In this document: one piece after another, positions 1 to 8,302 of the stretch
Numbering within the stretch: the stretch's first letter is position 1
Layout: every line of letters starts with the position of its first letter
Origin: Desmonostoc geniculatum HA4340-LM1
GTDB taxonomy: Bacteria > Cyanobacteriota > Cyanobacteriia > Cyanobacteriales > Nostocaceae
Direction of reading: 5' to 3'
Length of the DNA: 50,209 nt
Assembly (NCBI GenBank): GCA_019359545.1
Contig: JAHHHB010000046.1
Span: 1 to 50,209 of the forward strand
Translations under genes and position numbers: made by a program
The notes under the pieces: model-generated
What the model saw: only the letters and a program-made list of their open reading frames with translations
What the model was told of the DNA's origin: nothing
The model's database searches: none

Positions 1-52
1 TATTTCTACACAGACAGTTAAAAACTACATTGCACAACAACGAAGCTGACTG

Positions 53-103
53 GTAGGCTAAAGCCTACGAAATAGCTTTCATCCCTGGGCTAAAGCCACA
101 GGG
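53..103. repeat. short palindromic repeats
   Basis: Two neighbouring inverted repeats: GTAGGCT-AA-AGCCTAC at 53-68 and an imperfect one (CCCTG GGCT AA AGCC ACAGGG) at 83-103. Both contain GGCTAAAGCC and look like dispersed cyanobacterial repeat sequence rather than coding sequence. They sit directly upstream of the first open frame and may have replaced its 5' end. Confidence 0.6.
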
Positions 104-176
104 TTTTCAGCATATCCTTTATAATAATGGCAGCCTAATTCTCGGTTTAACTGCCCAGAATCAAGCAGGTTTCAAA

Positions 177-611
177 ATGGCTGCTTGGAGTCAACAACCC
201 CAAATTAATGGTGTACCTGGTAAAAGATGGGACTCTCGACTGGGCAAAGTTTGTTTAACACTTGCTGGGAGTTCTGCGAAAAATGCTTGTAATGGCACAA
301 TGCTTGCTGATACTGGAACTATTAATGGTTTGACTGAATTCAAGTCAGCTTCTACAGCAGGAAAACTCAAACCAGGAGTATTAGGTTCAGCAAATACTGT
401 GAAAATAGCAATGAATGGCATTTTTGATTACAGCCTGAAACCAGGAACCCGCGATGGATTTAATCGCTGGAATTTGAGTATCTCGCCACAATCACAACTG
501 AGTATATTTGTAAACCCTGGAATTGCATTTTTTGATAAATACGATGTACTCTTTGACCAAGTTAATGGAAAACAAGGTTTTCGCAGCGGCGGTAAAAGCA
601 AACTCAAATAG
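177..611 (+). CDS. hypothetical protein, possibly 5'-truncated
   Basis: A 144-residue frame that I do not recognise. It has no signal peptide or membrane segment at this start. The same frame stays open upstream through the palindromic repeats at 53-103 with no other ATG close by, and protein-like sequence (NGSLILGLTAQNQAGF) seems to precede the ATG, so this may be the C-terminal part of a longer gene broken by repeat insertion. A LADTG motif near residue 44 recalls aspartic-protease active sites, but nothing else supports that reading. The end is followed by dispersed repeat-like sequence (612-660, CTCTGTGTCTCTCTGCGC). It is either a fragment or a small real gene. Confidence 0.4.
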   Translation: MAAWSQQPQINGVPGKRWDSRLGKVCLTLAGSSAKNACNGTMLADTGTINGLTEFKSASTAGKLKPGVLGSANTVKIAMNGIFDYSLKPGTRDGFNRWNLSISPQSQLSIFVNPGIAFFDKYDVLFDQVNGKQGFRSGGKSKLK

Positions 612-906
612 CCTTCAATTGGCAAACCTCTGTGTCTCTCTGCGCTTACCTTTGCGCCCCTATGCGTTTAAAAACCCTAAGATTTTACGCAAATTGGAAT
701 TCTGGTAACTTTACTTGCATTTTCTTATTTATCACTATTAATACTTATTGATTGGTATATTTTATTTCAAAAATAGTTGCGAAATTGTAATACTAAGCGG
801 CTACTTCTTAACTAAAAGACTAGAATTTGGGTGGTGGCTTCCAAAATAGATCTGTGTAACACTAGGAAGCCAACAGTCAAGCTATTTTTTAACGGGAGGT
901 CAGGTA

Positions 907-2274
907 ATGGCGATCGCCACGATTAATCCTGCCACTGGGGAAACTTTTCAAATCTTTGAGCCACTCAAGGATGCAGAAATTAACGCTAAACTCGATTTGG
1001 CGAATCAGGCTTTTGAACATTATCGCCAGACTAGTTTTTCTGAGCGATCGCAGTGGTTACAAAAAGCTGCCGATATTTTAGAGCAAGACAAAGCAGAATT
1101 TGCTAAATTGATGACTCTAGAAATGGGTAAGCCTTTGAAAGCTGCCATCGCCGAAGTCGAAAAATGCGCCGCCGTCTGTCGCTACTACGCCGAACACGCC
1201 CCTGGTTTTTTGGCTGATGTTTCTGTAAAAACTGATGCCAGCCATAGTTTTGTTCGTTATCAGCCCTTAGGTGCGATTCTGGCAGTAATGCCGTGGAATT
1301 TCCCCTTCTGGCAAGTTTTCCGCTTTGCTGCGCCAGCCCTCATGGCGGGAAATGTCGGCTTACTCAAACATGCTTCCAACGTGCCGCAGTGCGCCTTGGC
1401 AATAGAAGAAATTATTCGACGGGCAGGTTTTCCCGGAGGTGTATTTCAAACTTTATTGATTGGGGCTGCGAAAGTCGCCGATTTAATGGCAGATGACCGG
1501 GTAAAAGCTGCCACCTTGACAGGAAGCGAACCAGCAGGTATATCCCTTGCCGTCGCCGCTGGGAAACAAATTAAAAAAACAGTTTTGGAATTGGGAGGAA
1601 GCGACCCATTTATTGTGTTAGAAAGTGCTGACTTAGAAGCAGCAGTTGTCACAGCTACTACAGCGCGGATGTTGAATAACGGGCAATCATGTATTGCAGC
1701 AAAACGTTTTATTGTCGCAGAAGCGATCGCTGACAAATTTGAAAAATTGTTGTTAGATAAATTCGAGGCGCTGAAAGTGGGCGATCCCATGCAACCAGAC
1801 ACCGATATAGGACCACTGGCAACTCCTGGGATTCTCCGGGATTTAGACCAACAAGTGCAAACTGCTGCCCAAAGCGGTGGGAAAGTCCTCATCGGTGGAC
1901 ATCCATTATCAGATCGTCCAGGGAACTTTTATCCGCCAACCATTATCATAGATATCCCGCCCAACACACCAATTGCAAAAGAAGAATTCTTTGGCCCAGT
2001 AGCTTTGCTATTCCGGGTTCCAGATATCGATGCTGCCATTAAACTCGCTAATGATAGCCCCTTTGGCTTAGGTGCAAGTGCTTGGACAACCAACGACCAA
2101 GAACGCGATCGCTTGATTGAAGAAATCCAAGCAGGTGCCGTATTTATCAACGGTATGGTCAAATCCGATCCCCGATTGCCCTTTGGTGGTATTAAGCGTT
2201 CTGGATATGGCAGAGAATTGAGTATCCAAGGTATACATGAGTTTGTCAACGTTAAAACTGTGTGGGTGAAGTGA
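907..2274 (+). CDS. NAD(P)-dependent succinate-semialdehyde dehydrogenase (aldehyde dehydrogenase family)
   Basis: A 455-residue aldehyde dehydrogenase of the short cyanobacterial SSADH type. It oxidises an aldehyde to the acid with NAD(P)+ in the cytoplasm. Visible are the oxyanion Asn in PWNFP (N131), the cofactor-binding Lys (K154), the general-base Glu in LELGG (E228) and the nucleophile Cys in NNGQSC (C262). The TGS motif near residue 205 fits the cofactor loop. GGGAGG lies 9 nt before the ATG. The ThDP decarboxylase starts 123 bp downstream on the same strand. In Synechococcus 7002 such a pair turns 2-oxoglutarate into succinate by way of succinic semialdehyde and completes the TCA cycle. 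The substrate is inferred from this pairing; other aldehydes remain possible. Confidence 0.85.
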   Translation: MAIATINPATGETFQIFEPLKDAEINAKLDLANQAFEHYRQTSFSERSQWLQKAADILEQDKAEFAKLMTLEMGKPLKAAIAEVEKCAAVCRYYAEHAPGFLADVSVKTDASHSFVRYQPLGAILAVMPWNFPFWQVFRFAAPALMAGNVGLLKHASNVPQCALAIEEIIRRAGFPGGVFQTLLIGAAKVADLMADDRVKAATLTGSEPAGISLAVAAGKQIKKTVLELGGSDPFIVLESADLEAAVVTATTARMLNNGQSCIAAKRFIVAEAIADKFEKLLLDKFEALKVGDPMQPDTDIGPLATPGILRDLDQQVQTAAQSGGKVLIGGHPLSDRPGNFYPPTIIIDIPPNTPIAKEEFFGPVALLFRVPDIDAAIKLANDSPFGLGASAWTTNDQERDRLIEEIQAGAVFINGMVKSDPRLPFGGIKRSGYGRELSIQGIHEFVNVKTVWVK

Positions 2275-2397
2275 TTAGGGATTAGTCATTAGTCATTGGT
2301 CATTGGTCATTAGTTAAAGAACAAAAGACAAACCAAAAATGACAAAGAACAAAGGACAAATGACTAAAGTGTTATTCGTCAATAGTTAGGAAATAAA
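2274..2397. repeat. short tandem heptanucleotide repeats
   Basis: Runs of TTAGTCA / TGGTCAT / GACAAA-type heptamers typical of filamentous cyanobacteria fill most of the gap between the dehydrogenase and the decarboxylase. Similar tracts recur at 5206-5257, 10405-10510 and 47848-47890. A promoter cannot be recognised inside it. Confidence 0.75.
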
Positions 2398-4041
2398 ATG
2401 AATACAGCAGAATTATTGGTGCAGTGCCTAGAAAATGAAGGAGTGCAATATATTTTTGGACTCCCTGGTGAAGAAAATCTGCATGTTTTAGAAGCATTAA
2501 AACATTCTTCGATTAAATTTATTACAACTCGTCATGAACAAGGTGCAGCATTCATGGCGGATGTCTACGGACGGCTAACCGGAAAAGCCGGAGTGTGTCT
2601 TTCTACTCTTGGGCCTGGGGCAACCAACCTGATGACTGGGGTAGCAGATGCGAACCTCGATGGTGCGCCTTTAGTGGCGATTACCGGTCAAGTGGGAACA
2701 GATAGAATGCACATTGAATCCCATCAATATTTAGATTTGGTGGCGATGTTTGCACCTGTTACCAAATGGAATAAGCAGATTGTGCGACCGAGTATTACAC
2801 CAGAAGTAGTGCGAAAAGCATTTAAGCGATCGCAATCTGAAAAACCTGGTGCAGTTCACATCGATTTGCCAGAAAACATTGCTGCCATGCCCGTAGAAGG
2901 CAAACCTTTGCGTAAAGATAATAGCGAAAAAACCTATGCATCTTTTGCTAGCATTCGGGCAGCCGCAGCCGCAATTTGCCAAGCAGTAAACCCATTAATC
3001 TTAGTAGGGAATGGGGCAATTCGCGCTCATGCAAGTGATGCAGTAACGCAATTTGCCACCTTGCTGAATATACCAGTTGCTAATACCTTCATGGGTAAAG
3101 GCGTGATTCCTTACACACATCAATTAGCATTGTGGTCAGTGGGATTACAGCAAAGAGACTTCATTACCTGTGGATTTGATAATACAGATTTAGTAATTGC
3201 GATCGGCTATGATTTGATAGAATTTTCTCCCAAAAAATGGAATCGTGACGGCAAAATTCCAGTTGTGCATATAGGGTTAAATCCAGCAGAAATTGATAGT
3301 AGTTATATTCCCGATGCTGAAGTCGTGGGAGATATTTCTGATTCCCTCTATGAAATCTTAAAATTAGCAGACCGACAAGGAAAACCCGATCCCTTTGCCA
3401 TCAGTTTACGAGCAGATATTCGCGCTGATTACGAACAGTACGCCCATGATGACGGATTTCCCATTAAACCGCAAAAATTAATTTATGACTTACGGCAAGT
3501 GATGGGGCCAGATGATATCGTCATCTCTGATGTTGGCGCACATAAAATGTGGATGGCGCGTCATTATCACTGCCATAGCCCCAATACTTGTATTATTTCC
3601 AATGGCTTTGCCGCTATGGGTATTGCGATTCCTGGTGCCTTAGCAGCAAAACTCGTTCATCCCAAACGCAAAATTGTTGCTGTAACTGGCGATGGCGGTT
3701 TCATGATGAATTGCCAAGAATTAGAAACAGCCTTGCGTGTCGATACCCCCTTTGTCACCATTATTTTTAATGACGGTGGCTATGGATTAATTGAGTGGAA
3801 ACAAGAAAATCAATTTGGCAAAGGAAACTCATCTTTTGTGCATTTTGGCAATCCCGATTTTGTCAAATTAGCCGAAAGCATGGGTTTAAAAGGTTACCGA
3901 GTTGAATCAGCTTTAGATTTAATTCCCACACTCAAAGAAGCCCTCGCTCAAGATGTACCCGCCGTCATCGATTGTCCTGTAGACTATCGGGAGAATCACC
4001 GCTTTAGCCAAAAAGCCGGCGAGTTGAGTTGTGCGGTGTAA
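2398..4041 (+). CDS. ThDP-dependent 2-oxoglutarate decarboxylase (acetolactate-synthase-like)
   Basis: A 547-residue ThDP enzyme with the three-domain layout of acetolactate synthases. The catalytic Glu is in RHEQ (E47). The ThDP/Mg motif runs from GDG (431-433) to N458. The length and the neighbouring aldehyde dehydrogenase match the cyanobacterial enzyme usually annotated as acetolactate synthase but shown in Synechococcus 7002 to decarboxylate 2-oxoglutarate to succinic semialdehyde. No small regulatory ilvN-type subunit is next to it, which argues against branched-chain amino acid synthesis. A palindromic repeat and a terminator-like hairpin follow the stop. The family is certain; the exact substrate is inferred from context. 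Confidence 0.82.
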   Translation: MNTAELLVQCLENEGVQYIFGLPGEENLHVLEALKHSSIKFITTRHEQGAAFMADVYGRLTGKAGVCLSTLGPGATNLMTGVADANLDGAPLVAITGQVGTDRMHIESHQYLDLVAMFAPVTKWNKQIVRPSITPEVVRKAFKRSQSEKPGAVHIDLPENIAAMPVEGKPLRKDNSEKTYASFASIRAAAAAICQAVNPLILVGNGAIRAHASDAVTQFATLLNIPVANTFMGKGVIPYTHQLALWSVGLQQRDFITCGFDNTDLVIAIGYDLIEFSPKKWNRDGKIPVVHIGLNPAEIDSSYIPDAEVVGDISDSLYEILKLADRQGKPDPFAISLRADIRADYEQYAHDDGFPIKPQKLIYDLRQVMGPDDIVISDVGAHKMWMARHYHCHSPNTCIISNGFAAMGIAIPGALAAKLVHPKRKIVAVTGDGGFMMNCQELETALRVDTPFVTIIFNDGGYGLIEWKQENQFGKGNSSFVHFGNPDFVKLAESMGLKGYRVESALDLIPTLKEALAQDVPAVIDCPVDYRENHRFSQKAGELSCAV

Positions 4042-4049
4042 AAAACCTT

Positions 4050-4077
4050 GTAGAGACGCGATTAATCGCGTCTTGAA
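4050..4077. repeat. palindromic dispersed repeat (GTAGAGACGCGATT family)
   Basis: Left arm GTAGAGACGCGATT and right arm AATCGCGTCTTGAA form a 28-bp near-palindrome whose last four bases have decayed. It belongs to the same family as the copies at 8149, 13969, 21202 and 43135. Confidence 0.7.
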
Positions 4078-4088
4078 AAATTTTCGTA

Positions 4089-4122
4089 GGGTGCGTTATG
4101 CCGAAGGCTAACGCACCTTTTT
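4089..4122 (+). terminator. rho-independent-like terminator after the ThDP decarboxylase
   Basis: Perfect 9-bp stem GGTGCGTTA / TAACGCACC with a 10-nt loop, followed directly by TTTTT. It lies 48 bp after the decarboxylase stop and fits the end of the two-gene unit. Confidence 0.6.
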
Positions 4123-4273
4123 ACTGATTTGAAACCCAAATTTTCTATAACCAACTTTTTCCCCGACTTTTGTAACCCGATCGCATAAAAATGCCTACTT
4201 TCACCGACTGACAAAAGCAAGTGCGATCGCTTAGGCTATTGGGCACAGAGATAAAAATTTAAGTATAAAAATT

Positions 4274-5212
4274 ATGCTTAACACCCTCAGCCCACTTACA
4301 GAAGACTTACCAGGTCAAAGCTATTCCAGTCCTGACTATTTCCAAACACAGCAGCGTATTCGTTCCCTCATAGACAAATATCTTGCAGTCGAAAAACTAC
4401 ATGACCGCTTGCAAGATTTACCGATACAGTTTGCCAATCCCCAACCACGTCCTTGGAAACTCATTGACTGGCAAACAATAAACCGCAATCAAATTATCGG
4501 CATAAATCCAGAGGTATTTTTGTCGATATTGATAGGTGCGATGGATACTGAAGCCCCCATTCGGGGCTATACCCAAACGAGTCGGCAGTATTTGGAAAAA
4601 TTGCATCCTCAGATGGGGCGGTTTGTTGGTGGAACAGTCGGTGAAGACAATAACCTCTTAGAACTTGGTTTATGGGAAAAAGAAGAACGTCAGCACACAC
4701 CTGCATTAATCAAAGTCTACACCCAACTAACAAACGAGAAAATTACCGCCAAACATCGCACAGTTCGAGGCTACCTCCCTACAGATGACCCTTACGAAGA
4801 TTTATATCGCCACGGTTTACATCGTATTGCTACAGAATACGGTGCAACCTGTCTTTATCTTTGGCTGATGGCTCACACCACAGGCGCACTCCAAGATGTT
4901 CTAGAAGAACTAGCACAAGACGAAATCAACCACATGACCAAATTTTGGGGGTTTGGAGTCTGGGCTTTTCCTGATACAGGTTTGATGCGAATTGGACGCA
5001 CCCTCATCAAAACGCGATCGCAAAACTATCAGCGAAACAACCTCATACGCACCCTCCGGCGCATGATGGCTACCCTCAACTGGAACGCTTGGTCATTAAC
5101 CAACAAAATCACCCTCCTCTTCACCTTCACCCACACAATGCATCGCTTGTGGACTTGGAACAACACCCTCACACCAAAATACTTGCAAACTTTATTGGAA
5201 ATTAGTCATTAA
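4274..5212 (+). CDS. di-iron ferritin-like / acyl-ACP-desaturase-like protein
   Basis: A 312-residue protein carrying the ligands of a four-helix di-iron site in the expected order: E93 (DTEAP), E138 and H141 (EERQH), E188 (TEYGA), then E217 and H220 (DEINH). Two ExxH motifs on helices 2 and 4 are the signature of ferritin-like di-iron carboxylate proteins, including soluble acyl-ACP desaturases and fatty-acid-modifying oxygenases. No signal peptide is seen; residues 276-290 are moderately hydrophobic. It lies between the TCA-bypass pair and the isoprenyl transferase on the same strand, separated from the latter by a repeat tract. Oxidase, desaturase or oxygenase activity is likely, but the substrate cannot be told from sequence. 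Confidence 0.7.
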   Translation: MLNTLSPLTEDLPGQSYSSPDYFQTQQRIRSLIDKYLAVEKLHDRLQDLPIQFANPQPRPWKLIDWQTINRNQIIGINPEVFLSILIGAMDTEAPIRGYTQTSRQYLEKLHPQMGRFVGGTVGEDNNLLELGLWEKEERQHTPALIKVYTQLTNEKITAKHRTVRGYLPTDDPYEDLYRHGLHRIATEYGATCLYLWLMAHTTGALQDVLEELAQDEINHMTKFWGFGVWAFPDTGLMRIGRTLIKTRSQNYQRNNLIRTLRRMMATLNWNAWSLTNKITLLFTFTHTMHRLWTWNNTLTPKYLQTLLEISH

Positions 5213-5257
5213 CAAATGACTAATGACAAAGGACTAATGACAAAGGACAAATAACAA
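5206..5257. repeat. short tandem heptanucleotide repeats
   Basis: Repeated AACAAATGACTAATGACAAA-like units run from the end of the ferritin-like gene into the start of the isoprenyl transferase gene. The first codons of the latter (MTNHKSQ) are themselves repeat-derived, so its N-terminus may have been reshaped by the repeat. Confidence 0.7.
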
Positions 5258-6016
5258 ATGACAAATCACAAATCACAATTACCCACAGATCTAAACCCCC
5301 AACACCTACCCCACCACATCGCCGTCATCATGGATGGTAACGGCCGATGGGCAAAGAATCGAGGATTACCGCGCATCGCCGGACATCGCCAAGGAGCAAA
5401 AACCCTCAAAGAATTATTACGTTGCTGTAAACATTGGGGAATCAAAGCACTAACAGCCTACGCTTTCTCAACAGAAAATTGGCAGCGTCCTGTTGAAGAA
5501 GTAGATTTTTTGATGCTTTTATTTGAGCGATTATTACGCCGCGAGTTAACACAGATGCATCAAGAAGGAGTGCGAATTTCATTTATTGGAGATTTATCGG
5601 TTCTACCTAAATCTCTACAAACAGAAATGGAACGTTCAATGACAGAAACCTTAAACAATCAAGCAATACACTTTACTGTTGCAGTTAACTACGGTAGCCG
5701 CAACGAAATTACAAAAGTCTGTCGTCAAGTAGCCGAATTAGTAGAAAAAGGTGAACTCAGTGCAGAACAAGTGAATGAAAATCTCATAGAAAAGCACCTT
5801 TACACAGCAGATATTCCCGAACCAGATTTACTGATTCGTACCAGCGGTGAGATGCGATTGAGTAATTTTTTACTATGGCAAATGGCCTATACAGAAATGT
5901 ATTTTACTGATGTTCTTTGGCCAGATTTTGACATAGAAGCATTTCATCAGGCTTTGTTGAGTTACCAAAAACGCGATCGCCGTTTTGGTAAAGTTAAAAC
6001 TTCACTCTCAGCTTAG
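5258..6016 (+). CDS. uppS: isoprenyl transferase (cis-prenyltransferase, UppS family)
   Basis: A 252-residue cis-prenyltransferase that condenses isopentenyl diphosphate onto allylic diphosphates to give long-chain polyprenyl diphosphate, the lipid carrier for cell-wall synthesis. The signature MDGNGRWA (catalytic D26) is present, as are HRQGAK, the FSTENW block, the NYGSRNEI block and the C-terminal [19 protein letters not shown] motif. The length matches the family. The first seven or so residues are encoded by repeat sequence, so the start could lie slightly downstream, but no other Met occurs before MDGNG. It is convergent with the next gene. Confidence 0.93.
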   Translation: MTNHKSQLPTDLNPQHLPHHIAVIMDGNGRWAKNRGLPRIAGHRQGAKTLKELLRCCKHWGIKALTAYAFSTENWQRPVEEVDFLMLLFERLLRRELTQMHQEGVRISFIGDLSVLPKSLQTEMERSMTETLNNQAIHFTVAVNYGSRNEITKVCRQVAELVEKGELSAEQVNENLIEKHLYTADIPEPDLLIRTSGEMRLSNFLLWQMAYTEMYFTDVLWPDFDIEAFHQALLSYQKRDRRFGKVKTSLSA

Positions 6017-6068
6017 TGTACAAAACTTCTACTCACACTTCCCCGAAAGGGGACTAAACCAACTGGAT

Positions 6069-7184
6069 TTACTTCTGATCAGCATCGCTATTATTGAGTA
6101 CAAGGTATTTGCTATTTTCTTGCCGTAATCGAGCATCTTCTTCGTTGTAAAAGAACGACAAGAGAACAAAGCGCCGTCCGCTGATGACAGGCGTGGCTTC
6201 ATGGAGTAACGAGCAGGAAAAAATCACTGCTTCTCCGACATTTGGAGTATAAAGCTGGAGTCCATATTCTGGAAACCGTAAATCACCACCTTTATAAGCG
6301 CCTGTATTCAGATTTAATGACATAGCAAATCGGCGATGGGCGGTGCCTTTAGTAGTATTATCACGATGACGATTAAAAAAGGCTTTATCAGTTCCTTCGT
6401 AACAGGATACCAGGTAGCGTTCAAAGCGAGTGATGCTAAATTGAAATGCCTTTTCGATTTCTGGTTTAACCCGCCGCATAATCATATTATTGATTTGTTT
6501 TAATAGTTCAGATTCAGAAATTAAATAGTCTCGACGTTTTTTAAATTCATAGTCATAAACTCCGACTGTTTTACCGTCAATTTGTCGCATAAAGCCAGAA
6601 TCTTCACCACCATCTGCTTCGTACAAATTAATTAAATGTTGGCAAAAGCTTTGATCCAGAACATGGGGTATAAATAAAACAGGCGCTTGTCTGGCTGCGG
6701 GAATATTTTCTGTAATTGCAGGTAAGCTATTGATAAACTCAAAGACTTGCTCGCAAGGATGAGTAGTAGCTGAGATTGGCAAAACTTTGAGAACTCGTAA
6801 ATTTTCATCTAACACAAAAATTGTTGGTCTGTATTGTAGCTCATTGCTTCCCTGATTTTTTGGTTGACAAACACCGTATTCAAAGCTGACTTTCCGTTCA
6901 AAATCCCAAAGAAATTTAAAATAAGTTTTATTTTGGATTAACTCTCCTAAACAAGTATCATCTGGGTCTATGCTGACACCAAAAAATGGTACTTGATAGG
7001 CAGCAAACTGTTGCTGTTGATTCAAGAAATCATCAATAATTTTCCGAAGGTAGTCATTTTTTGAACTCCCAAAAAAAAATAAAATGCTACGGTATCCACC
7101 AACCGAGTTAAAGTGAAACGCTGGGTTTGAGGTTGAGGGAAGAGTGAACCAGGGAATTGGATCGCCAACAGTAAAAGGTAGCAT
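6069..7184 (-). CDS. peroxiredoxin-like domain fused to 2OG-Fe(II) prolyl-4-hydroxylase-like oxygenase
   Basis: A 371-residue two-domain protein. Residues 1-150 have the thioredoxin/AhpC-like peroxiredoxin fold pattern (GDPIPWFTLP, then ILFFFGSS where peroxiredoxins carry the catalytic loop), but the peroxidatic Cys is absent: the loop reads GSSKND. Residues 165-350 form a 2-oxoglutarate/Fe(II) dioxygenase of prolyl-4-hydroxylase type, with iron ligands H273 and D275 (RHRDN), H328 (LLHEATPV) and the 2OG-binding Arg (R337/R338). A cytoplasmic hydroxylase is expected; the first domain probably binds or positions a substrate. The hydroxylated target is unknown. The gene stands alone, convergent with uppS. 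Confidence 0.8.
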   Translation of the reverse strand: MLPFTVGDPIPWFTLPSTSNPAFHFNSVGGYRSILFFFGSSKNDYLRKIIDDFLNQQQQFAAYQVPFFGVSIDPDDTCLGELIQNKTYFKFLWDFERKVSFEYGVCQPKNQGSNELQYRPTIFVLDENLRVLKVLPISATTHPCEQVFEFINSLPAITENIPAARQAPVLFIPHVLDQSFCQHLINLYEADGGEDSGFMRQIDGKTVGVYDYEFKKRRDYLISESELLKQINNMIMRRVKPEIEKAFQFSITRFERYLVSCYEGTDKAFFNRHRDNTTKGTAHRRFAMSLNLNTGAYKGGDLRFPEYGLQLYTPNVGEAVIFSCSLLHEATPVISGRRFVLLSFFYNEEDARLRQENSKYLVLNNSDADQK

Positions 7185-7252
7185 CAGATATTAACTTATA
7201 TTTGTATGGTAATTTAGTCTGGTATACATTCTAGTTTAAAAAATTACATTAG

Positions 7253-8023
7253 CTAGTTAAACTGTCTTTGGATTTTTAGATGAACTCTACCTAATCGTTT
7301 CCTGCAAGAGTGATAATTGATTGACTGCGGTTTTCTACCTTTGGCAAACTTTTTACTCAACCGCTTCTGCGCTTTTTTAAGTCTGCGCTCTGACTTCCTC
7401 AAAAATTGCGGATAAATTACAGCATTATCATTTTGGTCTTTGGTGAAATATTTTAACCCTAAGTCCAATCCAACAACGTTACCAGTGAATTCCCCAACTT
7501 CCTTGCGATCGGCATCAAAGCAGAATTGAGCGTGATATCCATCCGCTCTCCTTACTACTCGGACACGATTAATTTTAAGTCGATGAAGGTCTTCTCGTGT
7601 GGATGAATTGCAGAATACAGATAAAGAGCCAACTTTAAAGCCATCCGTGAAAGTAATAATTCTGCAATCATCAGATAGTTTCCAGCCTGACACTTTATAC
7701 TCTACAGAGCGAGAATGCTTTTTAAACTTGGGATAACCTTTCTTTTTCTCCTGCTTTTTACAACGTTTATAGAAACTTGAGATAGCAGTCCATGCTCTTT
7801 CGGCACTGGCTTGACGCGCAGCCGAATTTAACTTTAAAGCAAAGTCAAATTCAGTAGCTAAGTCTTTGCACAGCTTATACAAGTCAGCTTTACCAATCCC
7901 TTGATTATTCATCCAATAGCGAACCGCTTTATTCCTAATAAATTGGGCAGTGCGAATGGCATCATCAAGAGCTTGATATTGTTCCTTAGTTCCGTTTAGT
8001 AGCTTGGCTTCTCTTACTATCAT
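7253..8023 (-). pseudogene. truncated TnpB (IS200/IS605-IS1341 type)
   Basis: A 256-residue N-terminal part of a TnpB RNA-guided nuclease: the helix-turn-helix-like start, the basic region (KKKGYPKFKKHS) and the first RuvC motif (GLDLGLKYF, near residue 207) are present. The frame then ends after KIQRQFN, before the RuvC Glu, the zinc finger and the last catalytic Asp expected in about 400 residues. The 3' half and right end of the element are missing, so it should be inactive. A left-end-like hairpin (GTGCT-AGA-AGCAC) lies upstream at 8073-8085. No TnpA is adjacent. Confidence 0.75.
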
Positions 8024-8065
8024 TTCTATATTTTCTCACGGAATATTGCAGATAAAAGAATATAA

Positions 8066-8102
8066 TATAAAGCTGTGCTAGAAGCACGGGGCTTTAGACC
8101 CA
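8066..8102 (-). repeat. left-end hairpin of an IS605-type element
   Basis: On the minus strand the sequence before the tnpB fragment reads GGGTCTAAAGCCCCGTGCTT then CTAGCACAGCT, with stem GTGCT/AGCAC around a TCT loop. Subterminal imperfect hairpins of this kind mark IS200/IS605 ends. The matching right end was not found downstream of the truncated gene. Confidence 0.5.
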
Positions 8103-8148
8103 ACTTGTCGGTAAAATCATTAGTCCTTTGTCATCAGAAAAAGCCATT

Positions 8149-8213
8149 AGACGCGATAAATCGCCGTTTATACAATAATCAATCTTTTGTAGAGACGGCG
8201 ATTTGTCGCATCT
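8149..8213. repeat. 65-bp inverted-repeat element, copy 1 (downstream of cpc operon)
   Basis: Two arms beginning AGACGCGATAAATCGCCG and ending GTCGCATCT flank the 15-nt spacer AATAATCAATCTTTT. A near-identical 65-bp element with the same spacer (last base C) lies at 13969-14033 on the other side of the cpc operon. This copy has decayed in a few arm positions. Confidence 0.75.
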
Positions 8214-8302
8214 TTGCGAGCTAGAATTTTCATCAAAAAATCTTAACCGAACCGTATTGAGATCTATTCTACGCAACTTGAATCGGCAAGGACAGGAATT
8301 GC

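Noticed and set aside
2398..4041. Plain acetolactate synthase (ilvB)
   Set aside because: There is no small subunit nearby and the adjacent succinate-semialdehyde dehydrogenase fits the 2-oxoglutarate decarboxylase better; assay would decide.
8094..8276. 60-residue minus-strand frame over the 65-bp repeat
   Set aside because: It is translated repeat sequence (arms and spacer of the 65-bp element) with no protein-like pattern.
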